NCBI RefSeq assembly: GCF_047228825.1
Contig: NZ_JBFEGN010000024.1
Coordinates: 1 to 42,776 of the forward strand
From: Siminovitchia sp047228825
GTDB taxonomy: Bacteria > Bacillota > Bacilli > Bacillales > Bacillaceae_C
Direction of reading: 5' to 3'
DNA: 42,776 nucleotides
Numbering within the stretch: position 1 is the first letter of the stretch; every line of letters begins with the position of its first letter. This document shows, one piece after another, positions 35,816-42,776 of this stretch. The notes under the pieces were generated by a model. That model saw only the letters and a program-made list of their open reading frames with translations. It had not been told where the DNA came from and ran no database searches. The translations under genes were made by a program, and so were the position numbers.

Positions 35816-36076
35816 TCACTCCGTTCCTGCCGGATTATTCCTGTAAACAAGTCTCTTAAAATAGGATTGTTCTGTTTCCAGCTCGCGGTTCATCAGAATT
35901 TCCATCGTTTCCAAATCCTGGCGGGTAACAACAGGATCGCTGGAGGACCAATGAACGGTATAAACGAAATAATAGTCTTTAATCGGCCTGAAAATAACTT
36001 TTGAATGGAAAAAGGGATTAAACATTGCCATAATATTGTATTTTTTCGTATACGACCAATGTAAAAGCTCCATCAT
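35816..36076 (-). CDS. small protein of unknown function upstream of the endonuclease
   Basis: About 86 aa from the first of two adjacent ATGs (36076), with AGAGGA upstream. Soluble-looking, aromatic-rich (Y-Y-F-V-Y-T-V-H-W), with a C-terminal M-E-I-L-M-N-R-E-L-E. No family recognised. It ends 7 bp before the endonuclease start and carries that gene's ribosome binding site, so the two are probably one operon. It might be an inhibitor or accessory factor for the nuclease; that is speculation. Confidence 0.65.
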   Translation of the reverse strand: MMELLHWSYTKKYNIMAMFNPFFHSKVIFRPIKDYYFVYTVHWSSSDPVVTRQDLETMEILMNRELETEQSYFKRLVYRNNPAGTE

Positions 36077-36197
36077 CACCGTTCCTCTCCTGTCCATTAT
36101 AATCTTTTGATGTAAAAAACAGAAATAGAAAATGGTTCAATTACGGTAAATAGGGAAAATATAAATACATATATAACACAGATCGAGAGGGATCGGG

Positions 36198-37439
36198 ATG
36201 GGCAATGACAAAAACTTCTTTTCTGTATTCAAAAATCTGAAGGAGCAGGTGGACAGGCTGCCGCTGTCAGGCAATGCAAAACAAAAAATGAAGTCCAGGA
36301 TCATTGAATTGAAGGAGCTTACAATCGATGCACGGGAACCAAGAATTGCGCTTGTTGGAAGAAGGGGGGCCGGAAAATCATCACTCATCAATGCCTTGTT
36401 TGGGGAAAGACGGCAAGCGACCGGATCCGTCCAGGCAGGTACGGGACGGGGAAAATGGCTTTGGTACCCTTCGGATGAAGAAAAGAAGATCAGGCTGCTG
36501 GATTCCAGGGGGCTTGGTGAAAGCGAGAAGCCGCTAAAAGCAGATGAATATAGTGCAGTGGCACAAATGAAAAAGGAAGTGAAAGACGATCCGCCGGATG
36601 TATTCCTGTTTTTAATCAAGGCAAAAGAAACAGATGCACGGGTGGATGAAGACTTGCGCGAACTGAATGATATCAGGGCATTCATCCGCAAAGCCCACAG
36701 CTATGATGTACCTGTCATTTGCGTCGTGACGCAAGTGGATGAACTTGATCCGCCTTATTATAAACAGCTTCCGCTGGATGGCCATCCTGAAAAAGCAAAA
36801 AATATCAAAGCGGGCGTCCATTTAATGGAAAAACGCTTTAAGGAACATCACATTCCCCTTATCACAACGATTCCGGTCTGCACGTATACAGATTTTGATG
36901 AAGACGGAAATATCGTTTATGATATGCGCTGGAACGTGGATGAACTGGCTGCTTATTTAGTCGACATTCTTCCGAATGATGCCAAATTAAAAACTGCAAA
37001 AGCGGCAAAAGCGGTTCCGGCTAAAAAAAAAGCGGCACAGAAGATCGTCGCAACAATGTCCGGCATGGCGGTGATCATCGGAATTGAGCCGATTCCGTTT
37101 GCGGATATGCCGCTGTTAACGGCCCTTCAAGCCATCATGATTATGGCGATCGCCTATATATCAGGAAGGGAAATCAGCAGGGCAACTGCCGGCGAATTTA
37201 TCGGAGCGCTTGGGGTCAATTTTGGCGTTGCTTTCGTCGTAAGGGAAGGAGTCCGTTCAGCGGCCAAAATGATTCCTGCTGCCGGGAACGTCCTTTCCGG
37301 CGCAGTGGCCGGCGGGGTAACGTATGGCATCGGCCAGGCAGGCATTGCCTATTACATTGAGGGAAAGGACTTGAAAAAAGCAAAGCAGGCATTTGAGAGA
37401 GAAAAGAAGCATTTTCGCAAAGAGCAGGAAAAAGAATGA
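36198..37439 (+). CDS. GTPase with C-terminal DUF697-like membrane domain
   Basis: A 413-aa protein. The G domain has G1 G-R-R-G-A-G-K-S (54-61), G3 D-S-R-G (102-105, replacing the usual D-x-P-G) and G4 T-Q-V-D (178-181). A K/A-rich linker (about 265-285) leads to a hydrophobic, Gly/Ala-rich region (about 290-385) like DUF697 of YcjF-type proteins, then a basic coiled tail. This arrangement suggests a membrane-associated Era/Ras-like GTPase; the process is unknown. ATG follows GAGAGGGAT. Single-gene unit; a weak hairpin (CTCCGCGGAG then T-rich) follows at about 37452-37472. Confidence 0.8.
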   Translation: MGNDKNFFSVFKNLKEQVDRLPLSGNAKQKMKSRIIELKELTIDAREPRIALVGRRGAGKSSLINALFGERRQATGSVQAGTGRGKWLWYPSDEEKKIRLLDSRGLGESEKPLKADEYSAVAQMKKEVKDDPPDVFLFLIKAKETDARVDEDLRELNDIRAFIRKAHSYDVPVICVVTQVDELDPPYYKQLPLDGHPEKAKNIKAGVHLMEKRFKEHHIPLITTIPVCTYTDFDEDGNIVYDMRWNVDELAAYLVDILPNDAKLKTAKAAKAVPAKKKAAQKIVATMSGMAVIIGIEPIPFADMPLLTALQAIMIMAIAYISGREISRATAGEFIGALGVNFGVAFVVREGVRSAAKMIPAAGNVLSGAVAGGVTYGIGQAGIAYYIEGKDLKKAKQAFEREKKHFRKEQEKE

Positions 37440-37475
37440 TCAACGGGGAAAGCTCCGCGGAGTTTATTTTTAATT

Positions 37476-37499
37476 AATGGTTGTACTCTGTCAACCATT
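37476..37499. repeat. inverted repeat upstream of pabB
   Basis: AATGGTTG (37476-37483) and CAACCATT (37492-37499), perfect 8-bp arms with an 8-bp spacer. It overlaps a possible promoter (TTGTAC, 17 bp, TTACAA). It could be an operator or an mRNA hairpin; the protein that would bind it is unknown. Confidence 0.45.
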
Positions 37500-37552
37500 T
37501 ATTTTACAATTTGGATGGGATGTTTATATGAACAGGTAGGAAGTGTTGACAT

Positions 37553-38979
37553 ATGGCAAAACGAAATGTGATCTTTGAAAAAATACCATTCGATTCAGAT
37601 GGCTTTTTTTGTGCATACACTCATCTGACGCGCAAAAAGGAGAAGCACGTATTATTGGAAAGCGGGCGGACAGGGCGGTACAGTATTGCAGGGATCAGTC
37701 CATTTGCGGAAGCAAGAGCAGTTGGGAACGGTTTGGAGGTTATTCATAACGGTGAGAAACAGATATTGGAAGGTAAGCCGTTTGAAGCACTTGAAAAATG
37801 GATGAAGCGTTTTTCCTTTGCTCCTTTGCCGGGAATACCCGATTTTCAAGGCGGAGCCATCGGTTTTATTAGCTATGATTACATAGAGCATGTAGTGAAC
37901 CTGCCCCAAATTGTCAAAGACGATGTGCAATTTCCCATATTATATTTTCTGGTTTTTGACCAATGGGCTGTTTTTGACCATGAGGAACAGAGTCTCTGGT
38001 TAATGTCATTACGGCATGGAAGGGCCGAGGAATCAATTGACCGGATGAAATGGGAATGGCTGGAAGCATCCAAACAAACGATCGGGGAATGCATGTCAGA
38101 AAATGCCGGAGAAGGCGATCACGATATCCAAGTTTCTTTACCGGAGGCTGCGTTTAAGGCTGCTGTTAAAAAGATTCAGCAATACATTAGAGATGGTGAA
38201 GTTTCACAGGTTAACCTGACGGTGCGCCAGTCGCAGCCCATTTCCGTTCCGCCAATCCAGGTGTACAAAGAATTACGGAAATTGAATCCTTCACCGTATA
38301 TGGGTTTTTTTCATACACCTGAATGTCAAATCGTGTCGGGATCACCGGAAATGCTCATTAAAAAAATGGCCGCCATGTAGAAACGAGGCCAATTGGGGGA
38401 ACAAGGCCGCGCGGAGCAGACGAGGCGGAGGATTGGGCTCTGCAAGACGAATTGCTCACCAATAAAAAAGAACGGGCGGAACATATTATGCTCGTCGATG
38501 TGGAGCGGAATGATCTCGGGAAAGTATGTGATTACGGATCTGTCAAAGTCGATGAACTGTTGGTGATCGAAAAATATTCACATGTCATGCATCTCGTTTC
38601 ACATGTAAGCGGCGAGCTTTCGGAAGATAAAAGTTTAAACGATTTAATGGAGGCTGTATTTCCCGGCGGTTCGATTACGGGCGCACCCAAACGACGGACA
38701 ATGGAAATGATTGAAGAATTGGAACCCGCAAAACGCGGGGTCTATACCGGCTCACTTGGCTGGATCGGGTTTAACGGTGATCTCCATTTCAATATTTTGA
38801 TCCGCACGATGCTGATAAAAGAGGACATGTGCCATGTACAGGCCGGGGCGGGAATCGTCATTGATTCGGAGCCGGCGGCAGAGTACAAGGAATCTTTGAA
38901 AAAAGCGGCTGCCCTTTGGAAAGCAAAGGAACTGGCAGAGAAAAGAGGGATTGGCGTTGGTACTCATTATCGATCATGA
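37553..38979 (+). pseudogene. pabB: aminodeoxychorismate synthase component I, frameshifted
   Basis: Chorismate-using subunit that, with glutamine-derived ammonia, makes aminodeoxychorismate for folate. The N-terminal 275 aa end at ...G-S-P-E-M-L-I-K-K-M-A-A-M then TAG at 38378-38380. The remainder (V-E-T-R-P-I-G-G-T-R-P-R-G, F-P-G-G-S-I-T-G-A-P-K and Y-T-G-S-L-G-W-I) lies one frame away up to 38979. Adding one A to the run of seven A at 38360-38366 gives I-K-K-N-G-R-H-V-E-T-R-P, exactly the family sequence, and a full protein of 475 aa. The active-site motif is P-I-G-G-T, without the lysine of the E. coli enzyme's P-I-K-G-T. It could be a sequencing error, a true mutation, or a site of transcriptional slippage. 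Confidence 0.9.
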
Positions 38980-39538
38980 TGATTCGTTTACATATAACAT
39001 TGTACAGTTGATTGGCGCTATGGAAAGGGAAGTGGCCGTCAAGCGGGCCGATAAGCTTTCACTCCAGGAAATGGATAAGCTTTCCCCCGACTGCATCATT
39101 CTTGCATCGGGAGCAGGCATGCCGGAAAAAGAAGGAATGACTGTCAGGATCATTCGGCATTTTTCCGGGAGAATTCCGATTTTTGGCATTGGTTTTGGGC
39201 ACCTGGCGGTGGCCGTTGCTTTTGGAGGCGAAATCGGTATTTCGCCACATGTGCTGCACGGGAAGACATCAGAAATCCACCATGACGGAAAAACCATTTT
39301 TTCCGAACTGGATGAACCGTTTCGGGCAACACGCTATCACTCGCTTCTGGTCAACAGGGAAGGGCTCCCATCCTGTTTGGAAGTGAGTGCGCAAAGTGAA
39401 GATGAAGAAATCATGGCAATCCGCCATAAGGAATGGCCGGTCGAAGGTGTCCAGTTTCATCCCGAATCGATCATGACCCGTGATGGGAAACAGCTTTTTG
39501 CCAACTTTATGAAAATCACTCGAATGGCTGTGAAGTAA
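38957..39538 (+). CDS. pabA: PabA-like glutamine amidotransferase lacking its catalytic Cys
   Basis: Class I glutamine amidotransferase subunit that should hydrolyse glutamine and pass ammonia to PabB. 193 aa, normal length, D-S-F-T-Y-N near the N-terminus, and catalytic His168 and Glu170 in V-Q-F-H-P-E-S. The nucleophile elbow G-x-C-x-G-H-Q reads G-I-G-F-G-H-L: Cys79 is Gly (codon GGT, 39191-39193). The upstream S-P-G-P-G loop reads A-S-G-A-G. The rest (H-G-K-T-S-x-I-H-H-D-G-K, R-Y-H-S-L) is well conserved. As written it cannot form the glutaminyl thioester and is probably inactive as a glutaminase. TTG 38957 is preferred, with AGAGGGA six bases upstream; it overlaps the pabB end by 23 bp. 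Confidence 0.9.
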   Translation: MVLIIDHDDSFTYNIVQLIGAMEREVAVKRADKLSLQEMDKLSPDCIILASGAGMPEKEGMTVRIIRHFSGRIPIFGIGFGHLAVAVAFGGEIGISPHVLHGKTSEIHHDGKTIFSELDEPFRATRYHSLLVNREGLPSCLEVSAQSEDEEIMAIRHKEWPVEGVQFHPESIMTRDGKQLFANFMKITRMAVK

Positions 39539-39539
39539 A

Positions 39540-40385
39540 TTGGTTTTATTTTTAAATGGGAAGTTTGTCAAGAAGGAGAAGGCGGCCATCTCACCTTTTG
39601 ACCATGGCTATTTATATGGTTTGGGCATCTTTGAAACGCTTCGTACATATAATGGGAAGCCGTTTTTATTGGAAGAGCATTTAGAAAGGCTGAACGATGG
39701 ATTAAATGAGCTGGGGATAGACAGAGAGTTTACACCTTCCGAAATCAAGCCAATCATCCACGAATTATGCCGTATCAATGGGCTCCCGGATTCCTACATC
39801 CGGATGAATGTATCAGCAGGGATAGGTGACATCGGCCTGCAAACAGCCCTGTATGAAGATCCGACCGTTATTATTTTTCAAAAACCGCTTCCGCCGCTCA
39901 CTCCCCTCCGGGAAAAAGAGGCGGTCATTTTAAAACTGCGGCGCAATACGCCGGAAACAGGAAGCCGGCTGAAATCCCACCATTTTTTCAACAATGCTGC
40001 CGCCAAAAGAGAGATCGGACCTGACCCTGATAAGGAAGGCATCTTCCTGACAAAAGAAGGATATTTGGCAGAAGGTATCACTTCCAATTTATTTTGGGCA
40101 AAAGAGGGCGTCTTGTACACACCTGCCCTCGAAACGGGCATTTTAAACGGAATTACAAGGCAATTCATATTAAAAATGGCTGGACGCTCGGGCATTCCCG
40201 TTAAAGAAGGCCTATTTAAAGAGAGCGCCCTTCATGAGGCAGATGAAATGTTTTTCACCAACTCCATTCAGGAAATCGTCCCCGTTCACAAGTTCATGAA
40301 GCGTGAATTGCCAGGGAACAGGGGAGCTATTGTCCGTCAGCTTTATAAAAAATATGAGGACAACATATCCATGCTCGATGAATAA
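39540..40385 (+). CDS. pabC: aminodeoxychorismate lyase
   Basis: PLP enzyme (branched-chain aminotransferase fold class IV) converting aminodeoxychorismate to 4-aminobenzoate and pyruvate. 281 aa. Features: D-H-G-Y-L-Y-G-L-G-I-F-E-T-L-R near residue 22, the PLP-lysine region K-S-H-H-F-F-N-N (about 140), E-G-I-T-S-N-L and G-I-L-N-G-I-T-R. TTG start one base after the pabA stop. The usual downstream folate genes (folP/sul, folB, folK) do not follow; a strong terminator ends the unit, so this is a stand-alone pab cluster. Confidence 0.93.
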   Translation: MVLFLNGKFVKKEKAAISPFDHGYLYGLGIFETLRTYNGKPFLLEEHLERLNDGLNELGIDREFTPSEIKPIIHELCRINGLPDSYIRMNVSAGIGDIGLQTALYEDPTVIIFQKPLPPLTPLREKEAVILKLRRNTPETGSRLKSHHFFNNAAAKREIGPDPDKEGIFLTKEGYLAEGITSNLFWAKEGVLYTPALETGILNGITRQFILKMAGRSGIPVKEGLFKESALHEADEMFFTNSIQEIVPVHKFMKRELPGNRGAIVRQLYKKYEDNISMLDE

Positions 40386-40391
40386 AGGCAA

Positions 40392-40427
40392 AAAATCTCC
40401 TGCAGCCTGCAGGAGATTTTCCATTTT
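40392..40427 (+). terminator. rho-independent terminator of the pab cluster
   Basis: A 13-bp perfect stem (AAAATCTCCTGCA with TGCAGGAGATTTT), three-base loop, then CCATTTTT. The A-run on the left may let it also serve the minus-strand small gene that ends at 40430. Confidence 0.92.
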
Positions 40428-40429
40428 TA

Positions 40430-40573
40430 TCATTCATGATGCCAGTCATTGGAAGGAGGCCGATCGATTTTTCTGGTATCTTCAAAATCTAAGGCGGAAC
40501 CGATAAAGAAAACGAGTCCTCCGGCAATTATCGCTAAAAAAACGATCAATCCAATCAAAACCGATAATTCCAT
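40430..40573 (-). CDS. small single-helix membrane protein (paralogue 1)
   Basis: A 47-aa protein too short for normal gene calling. M-E-L-S-V-L-I starts an N-terminal transmembrane helix (about residues 4-25). A short polar tail follows with A-L-D-F-E-D-T-R-K-I-D-R-P-P-S. The ATG has CTGGAGGG seven bases upstream, a near-perfect ribosome binding site, and a strong promoter lies at 40630-40658. It is clearly homologous to the protein at 40666-40827 (same M-E-L start, I-A-G helix segment and L-D-F-x-D-x-x-R-I-D-x-x-P-S tail). Function unknown; possibly a small subunit or stress or sporulation membrane peptide. Confidence 0.8.
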   Translation of the reverse strand: MELSVLIGLIVFLAIIAGGLVFFIGSALDFEDTRKIDRPPSNDWHHE

Positions 40574-40629
40574 CGTTGTTCCCTCCAGTTTTCCGATCAT
40601 TATTACATGTCATTACCCTGTTTTTTAAA

Positions 40630-40658
40630 AGATAAAACATCCTATTCCCATTTGTCAA
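40630..40658 (-). promoter_or_regulatory. SigA-type promoter for small membrane protein 1
   Basis: Minus strand: -35 TTGACA (40658-40653), 17-bp spacer, -10 TTATCT (40635-40630), about 55 bp ahead of the 47-aa gene. Confidence 0.7.
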
Positions 40659-40665
40659 TATATTT

Positions 40666-40827
40666 TTAAAATTTATGATTCTTATTTGTTTTTTCCGGTT
40701 CATCAGAAGGGGAGGGATCAATTCTAAGCGGATCATCAAAATCCAATCCGGTACTGATATAATAAACAAGAAATCCTGCGATAGCGGCCAATACACCTGC
40801 CAAACCAAATGTAATCCATAATTCCAT
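40666..40827 (-). CDS. small single-helix membrane protein (paralogue 2)
   Basis: A 53-aa protein. M-E-L-W-I-T-F starts the N-terminal helix (about residues 4-26), followed by G-L-D-F-D-D-P-L-R-I-D-P-S-P-S and a charged, Lys/Asn-rich end. ATG 40827 has AAGGGGGA about seven bases upstream; ATG 40833 lies too close to that site. Adjacent to its paralogue on the same strand, with an independent promoter between them. No family recognised. Confidence 0.78.
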   Translation of the reverse strand: MELWITFGLAGVLAAIAGFLVYYISTGLDFDDPLRIDPSPSDEPEKTNKNHKF

Positions 40828-40950
40828 GAGCATTCCCCCTTGGTAAAATGTATGCTCATGAAAGTATTCCATTCATCATAAAAATTTTTCTCTGACAAAA
40901 ATAGCCATAAATTTCAAATAAACATTTCCTGCAGCCTTGTTATGTACAAA

Positions 40951-40976
40951 TAAAAGAGCGCCCTTGTCAAGCGCTC
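40951..40976 (-). terminator. terminator after the His-rich protein gene
   Basis: GAGCGC (40956-40961) pairs with GCGCTC (40971-40976). On the minus strand it is followed by TTTTATTTG. It lies about 20 bp after the His-rich gene's stop codon. Confidence 0.75.
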
Positions 40977-40998
40977 AAGCTTATTAATCCGATTTTCA

Positions 40999-41214
40999 TT
41001 AATGCATATGATGGTGGTGAGGGTGGATATGGTGCATGGCATATGGATGCATGCCCTGATGTTGAAATTGCATCTGGTCCATCTCAAATCCGTGATCATG
41101 CCAATGATGGTGCATGGGATGGCCGTGGTGATGCATGGGATAACCGTGATGATGCATGGGATAACCATAATCATGCATGGGATAACCATGATAGCCATAT
41201 AAATAAGGATTCAT
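40999..41214 (-). CDS. His-rich repeat protein
   Basis: A 71-aa protein with about 24 histidines. After M-N-P-Y-L-Y-G-Y-H come four 7-residue repeats (G-Y-P-M-H-x-x, residues 10-37), a short linker (F-E-M-D-Q-M-Q-F-Q), and a second His-rich tail H-P-H-H-H-H-M-H. No signal peptide or helix. Such composition suggests metal (Ni, Zn, Cu) binding or a small spore-coat-type protein; I recognise no specific family. ATG 41214 after AAGGTGA. A CATATGGT in the upstream region loosely resembles a SigE/SigK -10, without a clear -35. The opposite strand is also open across this region but lacks a ribosome binding site. Confidence 0.8.
   Translation of the reverse strand: MNPYLYGYHGYPMHDYGYPMHHHGYPMHHHGHPMHHHWHDHGFEMDQMQFQHQGMHPYAMHHIHPHHHHMH
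41104..41187 (-). repeat. four 21-bp tandem repeats inside the His-rich gene
   Basis: Each unit codes for G-Y/H-P-M-H followed by D-Y or H-H. The units are nearly identical at the DNA level (GGTTATCCCATGCATcatcac-like), so copy number could change by slippage. Confidence 0.75.
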
Positions 41215-41369
41215 GTCAATTCACCTTCTTTAGTTTTTTGTCTATACACCATATGACCCAGGAAAAAAGATGAAACCCGATTTTAACAAAATGGGTATTC
41301 GTCTATGGGCCGGTTTAACGCTACAATCAGTTCAATGATGACATGATTAGGCTTTGTGTTAAATTCGAA

Positions 41370-42294
41370 CAAATTCAAAATATAATAAGCTGGTTTCTGG
41401 ATTTCGGCTAGTCTTTTTTCGGTAGGAGAAGGAGGAATTTTTAACTGGATATTACCTTCACGGATTCATGTTAATACGGTAATATGAGGTCTTGTTCCTC
41501 TAACAGAAACCATATTTGGTTCTCAGTCATTATTTATTACGTTTGGTTTAATAATTGCTATACCGATTCTACTTGTACTAATGATGCCAAAAAAAGGACA
41601 AGAAGTAACGGTTGATGGATCTTTATTTGAAGAGGAGGCTGCAGTTTCTTCGGAAGCAGAAGTAAAAATTTAACATTAGCCGAAAGATTTGATAAAAGTA
41701 AAATCATAGGTATGACTCTAGGATTATTCGGTTTATTATACCTTGTTTATTATTTTGCTAATAATGGTTTTAACTTGAATATTAATTCAATCGCCATCAT
41801 TTTTATGTTCTAGGTGTTTTTGCTCACGGATCTTTAATTAAATATTCTAATGCGATCGGAGAAGGAACGTCTTCAGCGTCAGGCATTATACTTCAGTTCC
41901 CCCTTTATGCAGGTAGATGGGAATAATGGGTGGCAGTGGGCTTGTAATGATGATTTCTGACTGGTTATTAAGCTTAGCGACTTACAAAACTTATGAACTG
42001 TTTAGTTACTTTTTATCCATTATAATTAGTATTTTTATCCCTTCTGCAGGAGGACACTGGGCTGTTCAAGCGCCTTTCATGCTTCCAGCTGCAGAAACAT
42101 TGGGAGTAGAGCCATGGAAAGTAGCCATGGGTGTTGCATGGGGAGAAAGTATTTGGAACATTGTTTGTCCATTCTGGGCATTGCCATTAATCGCAATTGC
42201 TAAAATTGACTTACGAGATCTAATGGGATTTTCAGTTCTGCTCTTTATCGTAGGTAATATTATTGCAATTACAGGTATTGTCCTATTCCAATAA
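41370..42294 (+). pseudogene. short-chain fatty acid transporter (AtoE family), decayed
   Basis: Remains of a polytopic AtoE/TIGR00366-type carrier. Pieces in order: G-G-I-F-N-W-I-L (41431 on), an in-frame TGA at 41485, G-L-V-P-L-T-E-T-I-F-G to a TAA at 41671, L-A-E-R-F-D-K-S-K-I-I-G to a TAG at 41811, G-V-F-A-H-G-S to I-L-Q-F-P-L-Y-A-G, then the intact C-terminal 125 aa from 41917 (P-S-A-G-G-H-W-A-V-Q-A-P, C-P-F-W-A-L-P). At least three frameshifts, one stop, and an internal deletion of about 100 residues between the first two pieces; the N-terminus is missing. The 5' boundary is unclear. The DNA is much more AT-rich than the rest of the window, suggesting a different origin. Confidence 0.85.
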
Positions 42295-42368
42295 ATAAAA
42301 AAACATTATAAGGGGTCCTGCCGACAAAACGCGGATATCGTATATTATCAAGACCTAAATCGTAAAGG

Positions 42369-42417
42369 GGGAATACATATTATACATGACTAATATGTAT
42401 CTTCCCTGTTATTTTTT
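42369..42417 (+). terminator. possible terminator after the atoE relic
   Basis: Inverted repeat GGGAATACATATTA (42369-42382) with TAATATGTAT-c-TTCCC (42391-42406, one bulged base), then TGTTATTTTTTG. Confidence 0.6.
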
Positions 42418-42776
42418 GTTTCACAATCGGGCCCTGATTCTTGAATAGACTCCTCAATTGTTATCGAACTGTATTTTAACATTGAATTTAATAAATTTCT
42501 GAATTAAATTTACCCAGAAAAGTTTTAATTCCTTATATAATGTGTGCCACCCGTTAATGTATGTACACCCTATCACAATCTTCGATCCATTTTAATAAAA
42601 GTGAGAATTAATTATTTCAACCTTACAAACTGGAATTTGTCATCCTAATTTGCTGTTCTGTTACCACATATATAATCAGAGTAATTACTTTAATATAATC
42701 CTGAATCCGTGATATAGGTTGTTAAAACCCTGTAAATAAGATGCTATCCTGGTGTTTTTTCCAATTTCCTCCACTT
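42418..42776. other. AT-rich non-coding tail
   Basis: About 360 bp of AT-rich sequence at the window end. I see no open frame with a ribosome binding site, no tRNA and no repeat. It may be promoter region for a gene beyond the window or further decayed DNA. Confidence 0.5.

Noticed and set aside
41002..41273. Plus-strand open frames across the His-rich gene
   Set aside because: They mirror the repeats of the minus-strand gene, lack a ribosome binding site and have unusual composition; the minus-strand frame has a good site and a terminator.
1..42776. CRISPR arrays, tRNA or rRNA genes, insertion sequences
   Set aside because: I saw no regular spaced repeats, no cloverleaf with typical TTCGAATC arm, no rRNA-like stretch and no transposase.

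Overview
The window looks like chromosomal DNA from a spore-former-like Bacillaceae (Firmicutes). Genes have strong AGGAGG-type ribosome binding sites, GTG and TTG starts are common, and promoters are SigA-like. The gene sets are Bacillus-like: hom-thrC-thrB, oppABCDF, hisZ with a short hisG, a YtrA-type GntR regulator, and pabB-pabA-pabC. I would not name a genus from this window alone.

Layout. (1) 1-1600: a sodium/alanine symporter gene broken by a 5-bp tandem duplication, followed by a terminator. (2) 1770-5660: a beta-propeller lipoprotein, an OmpR-type response regulator, a histidine kinase and a YtkA/FixH-like lipoprotein, probably one envelope-sensing module. (3) 5752-9100, minus strand: hom-thrC-thrB, homoserine and threonine synthesis, from a near-consensus promoter. 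(4) 9216-11130: a membrane-anchored alpha/beta hydrolase, a small membrane protein and a 3-methyladenine DNA glycosylase. (5) 11431-15243: a GntR-controlled operon with two ABC ATPases and two permeases, led by a perfect 12-bp palindromic operator. (6) 15322-21230: oppABCDF peptide uptake. (7) 21238-22450, minus strand: marR plus a CPBP-family membrane protease. (8) 22611-29604: hisZGDCB-A-F-IE with hisH absent from its usual place. (9) 29618-33729, minus strand: a zinc alcohol dehydrogenase, a frameshifted YitT-family gene and an acyl-CoA ligase. (10) 33857-37439: a DEAD-box helicase, a convergent overlapping endonuclease I gene with a small partner, and a GTPase with a DUF697-type membrane domain. 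(11) 37553-40427: pabB (frameshifted), pabA (catalytic Cys replaced by Gly) and pabC. (12) 40430-41214, minus strand: two paralogous single-helix small proteins and a His-rich repeat protein. (13) 41370-42776: AT-rich DNA with a heavily decayed short-chain fatty acid transporter (atoE-like) and a non-coding tail.

The most notable pattern is damage to glutamine amidotransferase functions. hisH is missing from an otherwise complete his operon, and the PabA encoded here has Gly79 where the nucleophilic Cys79 belongs, while its His168 and Glu170 are kept. With the frameshifts in the symporter, yitT and pabB genes and the multi-lesion atoE relic, this suggests ongoing gene decay. The single-site indels (pabB in particular, in a run of A) need confirmation against reads. 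The best candidates for undescribed biology are the two small paralogous membrane proteins, the His-rich repeat protein, the lipoprotein/two-component/lipoprotein module, and possible ammonia-dependent use of HisF and PabB.
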